Origin: Gnetum montanum
Lineage: Eukaryota; Streptophyta; Gnetopsida; Gnetales; Gnetaceae
NCBI GenBank assembly: GCA_015680685.1
Contig: MNCI01023978.1
Coordinates: 1 to 27,294, forward strand
Reading direction: 5' to 3'
DNA length: 27,294 nt
In this document: positions 18,762 to 27,294 of the stretch, one piece after another
How positions within the stretch are numbered: the stretch's first letter is position 1
Layout of the letters: each line of letters starts with the position of its first letter
Made by a program: the position numbers and the translations under genes
The notes under the pieces: model-generated
The model's input: only the letters and a program-made list of their open reading frames with translations
Database searches by the model: none
What the model was told of the DNA's origin: nothing

Positions 18762-20094
18762 TCAAATGAAGTATGGCTTCAAGTATAGGTGGTTTATAGG
18801 GTTTGCAAACTCTTTGCCATCCATGTCTACTAGCTTGAAGGCTCCATTCTTGTAGGCTTTTGTGACTATGAATGGACCTTCCCAATTTGCTGAAAATTTA
18901 TCCACATGTTCATGCACAGCTTTGAGGACTAGGTCCTCCTTTTTAATCGGCTATCGATGTAGGTATGCATGATGCTTTTGTCATTGCTTGTCTTGATACC
19001 ATTCGATGTGACCCAATGTTTGTACATGCTCTTCCTCTAGGGAGTCAAGATCGATTATCCTTGATTCATTATTCTGGGCTTCATTTACGATGCTTGAAAG
19101 GATCATCCATAGTGATAGTACCTACAACTCAAGAGGCAACACTGGTTCAGATCCGTAGACTAGGCTATAGGGGTTCTTACCTGTAGCCATCCTACACATC
19201 GTACGGTAGGCCTAGAGAACATAGAGGATTTGCTTGTGTCATCGCCTCTTGTTGCTACTAAGCATTCTTTTGAGCAAGTTGATGATGGCTTTGTTTGTAG
19301 CTTATGCCTAACCGTTAGCCTACAGGTAATATGGCGATGAGAAAGATTGCCTAATGCCAAGGTTACTACAGAAGGTTTTGGTTTCCACACCACTAAACTG
19401 TGGCCCGTTCTCTCACAATAGTCATGGGAAGACCAAACCTTGTTACATTGTTATCCAAGATGAAGTGGGAAACCTGTTGAGATGTATTCTTCCTAAGGGG
19501 GATAGCTTATGCCCACTTTGTAAAGTACTCAGTGGTAGTAATAATGAAGCTATGCCCTCACAGAAGACTTAGGTGTTATGGGTCCTATGATATCTAGTCC
19601 CCATCACTGGAATGGCCATGTGATTTATGTAGGGTGTAACTCGGTAGGTAACATGTGTACTAGGTTTGTGTGATGTTGGCACATGTCACACATCTTGACT
19701 TTAGTAAAATAGTCACATTCCATGCACGACCAGTAATATCCTAGGCATCTAATCTTAGCTGTCATGGCTCTGGGAACTATGTGTCCTCCACAAAGTCCTT
19801 CATGGACTTCACTAACTATTTTCTGTGCCTCCTCCCCACCAAAGCAAGTTAACAGTATTCCATCAAAGCAGTGTTTACACAAAGTATTATCTCCTACTAG
19901 GACATACTACCATGCTCGCTTCCAGATTGCATCCCTTTGGGCGGATGTCAAACCATGTGGGGATTCACCATGTTGCAGGTAGGCTTTCATGTTAGCGTAT
20001 CATTCTTGGGTGTTGGCATTGCTCACAAAGGCCATGTGTACTACTTGGGTGATAGGGCCCGTGCACTCTATTATCAAAGCAAGTAGCATCGCGA
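18762..20094 (-). pseudogene. Element T integrase
   Basis: Inserts the retrotransposon DNA. The minus strand shows an HHCC zinc region (VHEGLCGGH ... CDMCQHH, about 19804-19650), the core start WGLDIIGPITPKSS (about 19605-19560) with the first catalytic aspartate, then after a frameshift TTTEYFTKWA, and FGLPMTIV with a degraded second aspartate region (about 19425-19400). The C-terminal block NWEGPFIVTKAYKNGAFKLV leads to LYLKPYF, ending at TGA 18764-18762. Positions 18960-19390 are badly decayed. The 30-bp array follows directly in the same frame. Confidence 0.85.
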
Positions 20095-20579
20095 ATAGAT
20101 GTGACAGCACATTTAATGCTAGCATAGCTAAGCCATCGACTACTGTGTTCTCATTACATGGCACATGTTGTATGTATGTTGTGGTGAACTGCTACAACAA
20201 GTTTTTGGCCAAATCACAGTAAGGATGTAAATGCGAAGCTTTATAGGCATAGACCTTAGTGATTTGATTGACAACAAGTTGAGGGTCACCTCAAATTGCC
20301 AAATGTTCAATTTTTAATTGCTGGGTTGCTAAGAGGCCTTTGAGGAGTCCTTTGTACTTAGCTACATTGTTCGTACAAAGGAATGTGAAGCGGTAAGCAA
20401 AGGGTTGCATGTCCCCAGAGGGAAACATGATGATGGCAACAACACTACCACCTCGCATGGTTGAGGCACCATCGAAGTGCAGAGTGACCTCAAAATGTGA
20501 AGGTATGAAATTGACATTGCTAATGTGTTCATTAGGGAATTTGGGTTCTATGGTCGCCTGATCATTAACGGGTGACATT
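20095..20579 (-). pseudogene. Element T archaeal-type RNase H (second RNase H)
   Basis: A second RNase H between the Ty3-type RNase H and integrase, characteristic of the Tat lineage. Seen: LHFDGASTMRGGSVV (about 20490-20446) with the first acidic residue, FLCTNNVAKYKGLLKGL (about 20382-20332), GDPQLVVNQI (about 20285-20256) and a late ENTVVDGLAMLA block. The catalytic glutamate usual in the NNxAEY motif is lysine here (AKY), a G-to-A change, and TAA or TGA stops interrupt the frame. Together these indicate an inactive copy. Confidence 0.8.
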
Positions 20580-21009
20580 GCAAGCTATGTAACTATTGCT
20601 TGTCCTTTCGTTGAAGATTGGGCTACATAATGTAAGTCAAATTCTGCTATTATTGCCTTCCATCAGGCTATCCTGCTACTTTCATACAAGTTTTTTTTGA
20701 TAGCCTGAAGTATGTTGCTTTTTCATATGATGTTCACTTGACTGTGGAAAAGGTAGTGTCTCCATTTTTTTAGTGCAAACACTAAAGCAAGACAATTCCT
20801 TTCCACTTCATTGTATTTGGCTTCATATGCTATCAATGCATGACTCAAGTAATAGACTAGGGTTTTAGAATCATCCTCTCTTTTTTGGCATAACAACATC
20901 ACAATAGATGTGTTCGAAGTGGCAAAGTAGATGTAGAAAGGTTTATCCCTTTGTGGTGGGTAAACAATTGGAAGGTTTGAAAGCTCTTTCTTCACATCAT
21001 CAAAGGCTT
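20580..21009 (-). pseudogene. Element T Ty3-type RNase H
   Basis: Removes template RNA during reverse transcription. Seen on the minus strand: KPFYIYFATSNTSI (about 20946-20905), KTLVYYLSHALIAYEAKYNE (about 20868-20808) and LALVFALKKWRHYLFHSQV (about 20792-20735). The first acidic position of typical RNase H is not evident, which is common for Tat elements whose second RNase H takes over. A stop follows HSQVNII near 20722. Confidence 0.8.
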
Positions 21010-21789
21010 GCTGGCACTATGTTGTCCATTTGAAGTTAATCCCCTTCTTCAGTAAGTGTTGCATGGGGTGTAGCTTATCAATCAATCTTGCTATAAACCT
21101 TCTGATGAATTGTATTCCACCTTGCAACCCACAAAATTATTTAAGGTTAGTAGGGGGTGCTAGGATAATGATGGCCTTAACTTTTTTAGGGTCCACTTGT
21201 ATCCCAGCCTCCGATACCACAAACCCTAGCATGCGCCCAATTTTTACATTGAAAACACACTTCTTTGGATTAAGGCATAGTTCATGCTTGTGACAATGCT
21301 TCAGGACTACATCTAGATCAGTGGGATGATGAATAGTTATCTTAGATTTGACCGCTATGTTATCCACGTAATCATTTAGTCTCTCTAGGAGGTAGTCACT
21401 GAATATGTAGGTCATGGCTCATTGGTAGGTTGCTCCGATGTTCTTTAGACCAAAGGGCATCATCGTGTAACAGAAAGTACCCCAAGGGGTTGTGAATGTA
21501 GTTGTCAACTGATGCTCTAGATTTATGCAAATTTGATTGTAACCTGAGAACCCATCCATGAAGGATAGTAAAGCATGACCATCCATAGTGTTGATAAGTT
21601 GGTCGATACTTGGTAGTGGGAAGTCATTTTTAATCATTGCCTTAATCAGATCTCAAAAGTCTATACAGATTTGTATCCCTCCCATTTTCTTAGAGACTAC
21701 AATGATGTTTGACACCCATTTTGAGTAATCGACTACATGAATGAAACCTACTTGGTATAACTTAGTGATCTCATCACATACGACTAGTG
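21010..21789 (-). pseudogene. Element T reverse transcriptase
   Basis: Copies RNA to DNA. Minus-strand motifs in order: YSKWVSNIIVVSKKMGG (about 21740-21690), NDFPLPSIDQLI (about 21633-21598), FMDGFSGYNQI with the first catalytic aspartate (about 21571-21540), MMPFGLKNIGATYQ (about 21460-21419), and YVDNIAVKSK (about 21370-21341) where YxDD is expected. The second aspartate is therefore asparagine, possibly lineage-specific but also explained by G-to-A decay. PKKCVFNV and LGFVVSEAGI follow. TGA at about 21416 and TAA and TAG near 21136 and 21021 break the frame. Confidence 0.88.
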
Positions 21790-22351
21790 TGATTTCTGGC
21801 TTAATCTTTTGAGCCTTTTATTTAACTAGTTTGACACATGGGTCCAATACAATGTTATGTTGTATTAGATGTGGGTCTAAGCCTAGCATGTCATTGTAAG
21901 ACCTTGTGAATACTTTAACATTATCTTGAAGGACTCTAGATACATCATTTTGCATTTGTTGATCTAGGAGAAAACTTAGTTTTAGCATTTTCATTTCCCC
22001 TCTGGATATCGTTGTCAGTGCTTCAATGAGAGGGTCCTTAATCACATCCCCAACCTCTAAGTCTAAGGCTTGGACCAAGTGTTCGGGCCAGTCTAGGGAC
22101 GTTTCCAGGGACGCTACAGTGTTATCAGTTGATGTATCCTAGTTTATCGACTCTAAGTTTGGGTATCTTGCAAGCTTGCCATGAGGACCCGTTAAAGTCA
22201 ACAGTGAGCATAGATCACGTTGCATGGCCATCTTGTTTAGCCTACCATTATAAGAAGAAGCCTGGTCAAGTGATACCTGATTGAAGCTATGGTGCATAAT
22301 AGTTAATATAATGAAACATGCAGTGATTGTCAAACATTCGACTACATTCAT
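21790..22351 (-). pseudogene. Element T pol, region before reverse transcriptase
   Basis: One minus-strand frame runs from 22351 to about 21818, interrupted only by TAG at 22141-22139. The part near 22000-21850 (VGDVIKDPL..., DNVKVFTRSYNDMLGLDPHLIQH) matches the region that precedes reverse transcriptase in Tat elements. The part above 22140 is not recognised. No aspartic protease motif was seen. The repeat array begins directly upstream in a different frame. Confidence 0.65.
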
Positions 22352-22360
22352 AGATTACTA

Positions 22361-22590
22361 GTTTAAGGTCATGGTAGACTGTAAGTGAATTTGAATATAC
22401 AACTAATGCTAGGTCTACCAGTTTAAGGTTGTGGTGGACCATTAATAGGTTGTAAAAAGGTAATGTTACTAGTTTAAGGTCTTTGTGGACCATGGTACAT
22501 TTTTAGATGAGGTTGCTAGTTTAAGGTCTTTGCAAACTGTGGTGTACAAGCTTGCCATGGGTAGGTTTCTAATTTAAGGTGAGGCAAAAT
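22361..22590. repeat. Second array of TTTAAGG-type units, upstream of element T pol
   Basis: Units containing TTTAAGGTC start near 22362, 22422, 22473, 22520 and 22573, about 50-60 bp apart. Most keep GGTC...GACC or near pairing around a 6-nt loop (22367-22380, 22478-22491). Minus-strand translation gives MVHKDLKLV, MVHHNLKLV and TVYHDLKLV, clearly related to the HYDYKLA repeats of the array after integrase. Confidence 0.7.
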
Positions 22591-22865
22591 TTTTGGTTGG
22601 GTCCACCTATTTGCAAACAAGAATGCTATGCTATCACAAATTTATGACATGCCAGTACTATGCTACACAGGGAATCCCACATTACTTAAGGTGCAAAAAT
22701 GGCAAGTTCTTTTCATCGCGTCGGCTATAAATAGGGGTTTACCCCTGGTAAACTTATCATTTTCGTTGTCAGAGCATAAAGCCCACATCGAGAGCGTAGT
22801 GTGATTGTGCCAAAAGAAAGAGAAACAACGTAGCGTAGCAACCGACAGCATCTGCAAGGGAAACG
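22591..22865 (+). promoter_or_regulatory. Promoter-like region with TATA box and adjacent palindrome
   Basis: TATAAATA at 22726-22733 is followed at once by GGGGTTTACCCC (22734-22745), a palindrome with a 2-nt centre. CTATGCTA-like motifs resembling the element T U3 repeats occur at 22627-22670. The first ATG downstream is at 22866. It may be the promoter of the split frame that follows, or a remnant of another LTR; no LTR edges were found. Confidence 0.4.
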
Positions 22866-24064
22866 ATGGCACCCAAAGGCGAATGTAAGCACTGAGGGCT
22901 CACTAAAGTGGATGAAATCAAGGACACTTTGGGGCCCCTAACTGAGGCACGCATTGCAGTGTGGGAGGAGACTCTGTCTACTCAGTAAGTTCCTATACTG
23001 CCTTTTTTGTTCAGATTTTTATAATTTTTATTGTTGAAATCTACTTTCTTTTGCCATAGTTTTGGCCACCATTTTGGCTACTATGCTGCCACCATCATTG
23101 GTTGGCCACAACGTCTATACGATTGTTATGCTATAGCCGCATGCAGTATCGCTATGGCCATCATTGTTGTGACTGCCTTATCATGGGGGTTTTGGAGAGC
23201 TTGCACAGCTTAGTGCATGGCTAGCATAGCGTGCTACCTTTAAGAGGGTTTTGGCATTTTGTGTGATTTGAGAAATGCGAGTTATTTTGTACAGCTAACT
23301 TATAGTTGGAACGATTGTAGTGCGGTAAACCCTTACTTTTCGCACTTTGTAATGCCTTTTATTGCTATGTGGTTGTACATTGTAAGGTTTAGTAGGCTTG
23401 TCATATTGTTACGTTGTTAAGGCTACAATACCATTGCATTGCTGAATTTGTTAAACTTGTCATATTTCCCTGCTTGTCGTAGTAATGTGTTGATTGCGTC
23501 GTTGCATTGTTGCATGTCTGCCACATTATGCGTCATATAGGCATTGTTGCATTGCATATGGTTTGATGACCTTGCTACGCTGTGAAACTTGCTTTGTTTT
23601 TTGTTCTTTGTTTGCATGCACTTGTTTGTTTCTTTTTTTATTTCTACAATTGTGAAATCTTGCTATGCTACATGCAATGGGAATGCCATACTACGCTATA
23701 CGTAATGAGAAGGTTATGCTATACTACATGCAAACTTTGCTTGTTCATAATGCTAATGTTTGGTTCTTCATTGATACAGGGTTATGTTGAAACCCATTTT
23801 GATTTTTCTAGAAATTGTAGAAGTCTTGTGCTACCTAAGTGAACCGGTGGCCAATGTTCCTCCTCCCCACACACGTGTGGAATGGTAGGCGATCTGGTTC
23901 TGAGAGGGTGCACGGGACTTCCTACAGTTTCTCCTCTAGCACTTTAGTGTGATCGTATGGTTACACTTGTTGATGAAGACAACAGCTGCAATCATAGGAA
24001 TCCTATTTCCTGGGGAATACTAGGGTATTCTAAAATTTTTGATTGATGGGTAAATCGAGGGCAA
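22866..24064 (+). pseudogene. Apparently spliced, decayed plus-strand gene of unknown function
   Basis: ATG at 22866 (MAPKGECKH) opens about 40 codons, with TGA at 22893, to a good donor CA|GTAAGT at 22984/22985. A 795-bp T-rich intron candidate ends TTGATACAG at 23779. The reading frame then continues from 23780 for about 95 codons, with LFPGEY late and stops TAG 23886, TGA 23901, TAG 23937 and TAG near 24018. The join keeps the frame. I do not recognise the protein. Segments such as EGARDFLQFLL look like real coding sequence. A gene on the strand opposite element T pol, or the first gene of another element, are both possible. Confidence 0.35.
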
Positions 24065-24269
24065 GTGAAACACCACAAAATTCGAAGCTTAGTACATTTC
24101 CAACAAGAATCGAGCTTAAGGACCCACCAACAGCTTCAAGCAGAGTCAAACTTGACGATGAGCAATTCCTTGGGACTCGCTGATGACCATAGCAACTTCT
24201 GCTATCAGAAATGGCAACTTCGGAGTGCAACATACTTAGTTTTTTTACTAAGTATATGTTTCTAGTGTA

Positions 24270-24620
24270 TACACCTAGCGTATACGCCCAAGTTCATATT
24301 TTCAGCATATACACCTAGCGTATACACTCAAGTCCAGCACCCACAGCGTATATGACCCAGCGTATACGCCCAACATTCACAGCGTATACGCCAAGAGTAC
24401 ACACCTCACATGTACGCTCAATAGGTACGACTGATGTATATGCCTGACATGCAATCCTCAAAGACGACATGGAAATAGCACTACAGAACACGATTTGGTA
24501 CAAGGCAGCAATTCACACAAACAGAGCAACCATCAGCGTATATGTCCAGCGTATACGCCCAGCATCCATTAGCGTATACGCCCAAAGTCTATGCCCGCCT
24601 GATACAGTGTATACGCCCAA
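24270..24620. repeat. GCGTATACGC palindrome array in element E U3
   Basis: Perfect 10-bp palindromes GCGTATACGC occur at 24279, 24360, 24382, 24549 and 24572. One- or two-mismatch copies occur near 24319, 24346, 24534 and 24605, many followed by CCCA. Spacing is irregular. All lie upstream of the TATA box. Confidence 0.85.
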
Positions 24621-24677
24621 CAGATGTAACATGTTGTACACTTGTAAATTTTATTCTTGTGTGCCCAGTCAATATGC

Positions 24678-24721
24678 CACGTGTCACCCAACCCAAGTCT
24701 AACGTCTAAACCTGTATAAAG
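24678..24721 (+). promoter_or_regulatory. G-box/ABRE and TATA box of element E LTR
   Basis: CACGTG (24678-24683) within GCCACGTGTCACC matches the plant ABRE core ACGTGTC bound by bZIP factors. TATAAAG (24715-24721) lies about 32 bp downstream. The spacing is typical for a compact promoter. Stress or abscisic-acid response is inferred only from the motif. Confidence 0.6.
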
Positions 24722-25323
24722 ACCACAATTTTTCACTAGATCGAGGTGGGTGGGCAAAAATTTGAGCAAACTAGAGAGAAAACAGAGATGCTAAGAACCA
24801 GAGCAGAGAACCTGATACGCTGGACTTCAACCCTGTACGCTGAGCATACAGCCTCTACATTGTGCCTACAGTTTGAACCAGTCCACAGTCATCCCTGCAT
24901 CCACCGGGGCTATTCGTCCGCCTTGTGTGAAAGCCACAACTGCGTTAGACTGGTGCATTGTAACTCTCACTTTGCAATAATATTGCTGCATCTTCTTCCT
25001 AAAATTTGTTACAGTTTTCCATTTATTATTGCATGTTGGCTATTTACGCTCTGATACATTTATGCTCCATTTACATCAGTTACACTGTTTGCACCTCGTT
25101 TCACATCGGTTACGCTGTTTACGTATAACCCAGCGTATAGCACTTCAGTGTACGTTTGGGGAAATCCTTGCCTGATCCACATGTGGACCACTCAAGGTAC
25201 TCTGCCTTCGTTAAATTTCAGCTTGCCCTCAAGTGAAGGTAGGGTCTTCTGTGCATGTCCGATGATCCCCTGGTTTCTGTTTCCTTCCAGCCGGAGACTG
25301 ATGATTTCAGATAGTACAGAAAT

Positions 25324-25340
25324 TGGCACTAGAAGGAGGG
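25324..25340 (+). promoter_or_regulatory. Primer-binding-site candidate of element E
   Basis: TGGCACTAGAAGGAGGG begins with the TGG expected opposite a tRNA CCA end, five bases after the LTR. I could not assign the tRNA with certainty. Confidence 0.5.
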
Positions 25341-25369
25341 CCTATGCCTAAAACTTATCGTGCCTTAGA

Positions 25370-25885
25370 GCTTTCAGCGTCTACACTGTTGAGTATATGC
25401 CAACCTTAACTGTAAACTCCCCAGCATCTACGCTGCTGAATATACGTTGTCCGCTATACACTGTAGACTCTGTCTACGCTATACGCTGACACTGCACATT
25501 TTACGCTGTAGACTTTGTCTACGCTGCACACATGCAAATCTGTTTACACTGCTAACATATACGCTGCACACTTTATGCTGTAGACTTTGCCTATGCTGCA
25601 CACAAGACTCTGTCTACGCTATCTACACTACCGCTAAGTTTACGCTGAATACCCTACGCCATAAACTCGTTTACGCTGTCGTCCATATACGCTACACTCT
25701 GTACACTGTAATCCTATTTACGCTGTATGCTGACGCAGTATACGCTGCTTAGCATATACGTTGTACGCTTTACACCGTAGATTCTCTACGCTGCCGCTAT
25801 ACACTGTATACCTATATGCTGCCCTTATACGCTAGTCGTTGAAGCCTATACTCCGAACCCAGTTTATACGCTATACGCCACCAAT
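25370..25885. repeat. TACGCTG-type repeats in element E leader
   Basis: Dozens of TACGCTG, TATACGC and TACACTG words in degenerate order. Two copies form compact hairpins: GTAGAC-TCT-GTCTAC (25463-25477) and GTAGAC-TTT-GTCTAC (25508-25522), and a degenerate third lies near 25578. The stretch lies between the primer-binding site and gag. A long plus-strand open frame here (25447-25752) is judged a by-product of the repeat. Confidence 0.7.
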
Positions 25886-25955
25886 GTAGGTTTACGCCAC
25901 TCCAGGAATACAAGTTTCATATCCCTTCACTGTGTCATATTCTCAACGATTGATC

Positions 25956-27294
25956 ATGAACACCGCAAACACCATCGCTACAACCACCCAAGTCACAGAC
26001 CTTGTAGGCACCATGGCCATTCAACAGCCCATGGTACAACCCACAGTGGGGCCTCGCTGGTCCCTTAGATTGCAAGGGAGGAACCCATCGTCTAACATCA
26101 TAACTTAGGACCAGTACAACTTCATATGCGTGAAAATACAAACTAGCTTAGCCGTGGACAGAGCCAAAATAGAAGTAAAGAGGCAATACGAACTTTTTCA
26201 TAGGGGAGGACAAGAGTTCATCCCTTCCCCGTACGACATCATCCCTCTTCCAGAGCCTTACTCTGAGCTCATCACACATCTCCTCCTACAAAGGAGCCAG
26301 TCGCTAGATCAGCCTGTAGTAAATCCTCAACCAAAAGAGGAAGATGAGTTCGCTGTCCAATCTGAGCATGAAGACTCATACTACACCCTTAGCCCACAAA
26401 CTTATATAAACCCGTTGTTTCACCCATTCACGGGTGAAACTACATCCCTCTAGCCATCTAGAATCATGCAAGCACATGTGCCTCAACAAGATGCAGCCAC
26501 TCTCATCCCCATTCCTCCAGCAATCAATGTTCAAGTCAACACACTTCCCCTCGCAATTCCTCCTGTAGCCACGACACCCCCGTTCTTACAAATGCAACCC
26601 CCTCAAAACAATGTAGGAGCAACCCTCCTACCTCAAGTGATTGGGATGTTGCATGTGATACCGACATCTACCTCTGCCCATTATATTCCCTGGGTCCAAA
26701 CTCACAGAGCCCCTTTTACCGCTGTAACTCAACAAGTTCAGGGGATTCCTACACAAAACATGACCGGGAAATGGGCAGCAATTGGTGCCCAACCACATCA
26801 ACCCCCTCACTACAACATACCACCTCACACAATTCCACCAGCCAACATCCCCCAAGGACAACCACAACAACAACAACCCCTTGCCTACAATATGCTGCCT
26901 CTGATACCACCTGCTATACATATTCCACAAGTACAACCTCCAATTACTAGCTTTTCGCCTTCCAACCTACTGTCCAATAATCTAATCTGTACACTATCCC
27001 ACATCCCCAAGCTGCCACCTCACCTAGCACTCAAGACTGGGCAAATGCTAAAAAACTAATGCAGGAACTAACTGACAAGGTCAAATGCCTCAAAACAACT
27101 ATCGACGGAGAGTTGAAGGTAGTGGACTTTTACCACAATTACCCCATCAGCTCTTCTGTTCCCCCCCTAACCTTACCCAAGGGTGTATCATTGCCTACGC
27201 TAACTAAATATAATGGGGAGACAGACCCCAATGCTCACCTTATAACATTTAGACTAGAATGCGCATTACTTCAGGCATGGCCACATGCCATTTT
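25956..27294 (+). pseudogene. Element E gag, 3' truncated by the window edge
   Basis: Capsid protein of a Ty3/gypsy element. ATG at 25956 (MNTANTIATTTQ) opens a frame broken by TAG at 26106 and 26451. The middle (26466-27000) is Pro/Gln/Thr-rich low complexity, as in many Tat-lineage gags. A frameshift lies between about 26940 and 27035. In the new frame AKKLMQELTDKVKCLK (about 27044-27091) looks helical, and LPTLTKYNGETDPNAHLITF (about 27191-27250) is the start of the Retrotrans_gag core. The frame is open to the window end. Confidence 0.75.

Larger units (their letters stand above)
15264..22590 (-). mobile_element. Element T: Tat-lineage Ty3/gypsy retrotransposon, 5' part missing
   Basis: On the minus strand, from high to low coordinates: a repeat array (22590-22361), pol with reverse transcriptase, RNase H, a second archaeal-type RNase H and integrase (22351-18762), a 30-bp hairpin array (18750-18474), long 3' untranslated DNA, polypurine tract (17132-17119) and LTR (17118-15264). 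The extra RNase H between RNase H and integrase is diagnostic for the Tat lineage. No gag or protease was found, and no second LTR in this orientation occurs in the window. The high-coordinate boundary is set only by the end of the array. Confidence 0.75.
24066..25318 (+). repeat. Element E 5' LTR, 1253 bp
   Basis: Starts TGAAACACC and ends AGTACA five bases before the primer-binding-site candidate. U3 holds the GCGTATACGC array (24270-24620), the G-box and the TATA box (24715). The end is set from the primer-binding site, since no second copy is in the window for comparison. Confidence 0.65.
24066..27294 (+). mobile_element. Element E: Ty3/gypsy retrotransposon, 5' end; continues past the window
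   Basis: Seen in order: LTR 24066-25318, primer-binding-site candidate 25324-25340, a repeat-rich leader of about 615 bp, then gag from 25956 to the window end. The LTR opening TGAAACACCACAAAATT nearly equals that of element T, so the two are related and lie in opposite orientations. A possible left target duplication is GCAAG (24061-24065). Pol and the 3' LTR are beyond the window. Confidence 0.7.

Noticed and set aside
25447-25752. 101-codon Cys/Leu/Thr-rich plus-strand open frame
   Set aside because: It is produced by the TACGCTG-type repeats of the element E leader and has no coding context.
26628-26936. Minus-strand open frame opposite element E gag
   Set aside because: Shadow of the Pro/Gln-rich gag segment.
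1-27294. tRNA, rRNA or other structural RNA genes
   Set aside because: No cloverleaf, box A/B pair or rRNA-like segment was recognised by eye; only tRNA-complementary primer-binding sites of retroelements were found.

Overview
This window reads as repeat-dense nuclear DNA from a seed plant with a large genome. A gymnosperm is my best guess. That is inferred from the mixture of Ty3/gypsy, Ty1/copia and Caulimoviridae-like relics and the absence of any recognisable host gene; nothing in the sequence names a species. There is no bacterial-style gene organisation. Nearly every coding region is broken, and the in-frame stops are mostly TAG, TAA or TGA of the kind produced by C-to-T (or G-to-A) change, so the window looks heavily methylated and old.

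Left part (1-2910, + strand): a decayed endogenous pararetrovirus. Reverse transcriptase and RNase H lie at 1-1534. About 300 further codons follow in the RNase H frame (1535-2428). A compact non-coding region comes next, with a TATA box (2560), three 71-bp hairpin units with compensatory base changes (2681-2876) and a poly(A) signal (2905). Positions 2911-4889 are AT-rich DNA in which I recognise nothing.

Middle part (4890-15263, + strand): an LTR retrotransposon ('element G') with a 964-bp 5' LTR, a primer-binding site resembling the tRNA-Asp type, a gag gene, no visible pol, a small glutamine-rich reading frame near the 3' end, a polypurine tract, and a 3' LTR cut off at 15263. A complete Ty1/copia element (6026-10643; 375-bp LTRs at both ends, 5-bp target duplication CTAGT) sits inside its gag, 13 codons after the start codon.

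Right part (15264-22590, - strand): a Tat-lineage Ty3/gypsy element ('element T'). From its 3' end it has an 1855-bp LTR (15264-17118), polypurine tract, long 3' untranslated region, a tandem 30-bp hairpin array, then integrase, archaeal-type RNase H, ordinary RNase H and reverse transcriptase. A second array of related repeats lies upstream of pol. No gag or protease was found, and its 5' LTR is not in the window. It inserted into the 3' LTR of element G.

Far right: a plus-strand, apparently spliced and decayed reading frame (22726-24064), then the 5' end of a further Ty3/gypsy element ('element E', 24066-27294, running off the window) with LTR, promoter, primer-binding-site candidate, long repeat-rich leader and gag. 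Elements E and T share LTR termini and lie in opposite orientations.

The two strongest unexplained signals are RNA-like: the 71-bp units at 2681-2876 and the 30-bp units at 18571-18740. In both, stem sequences change between units while pairing and loop length stay fixed. A third pattern is that three different LTR families each carry a different family-specific palindrome array just upstream of the TATA box.
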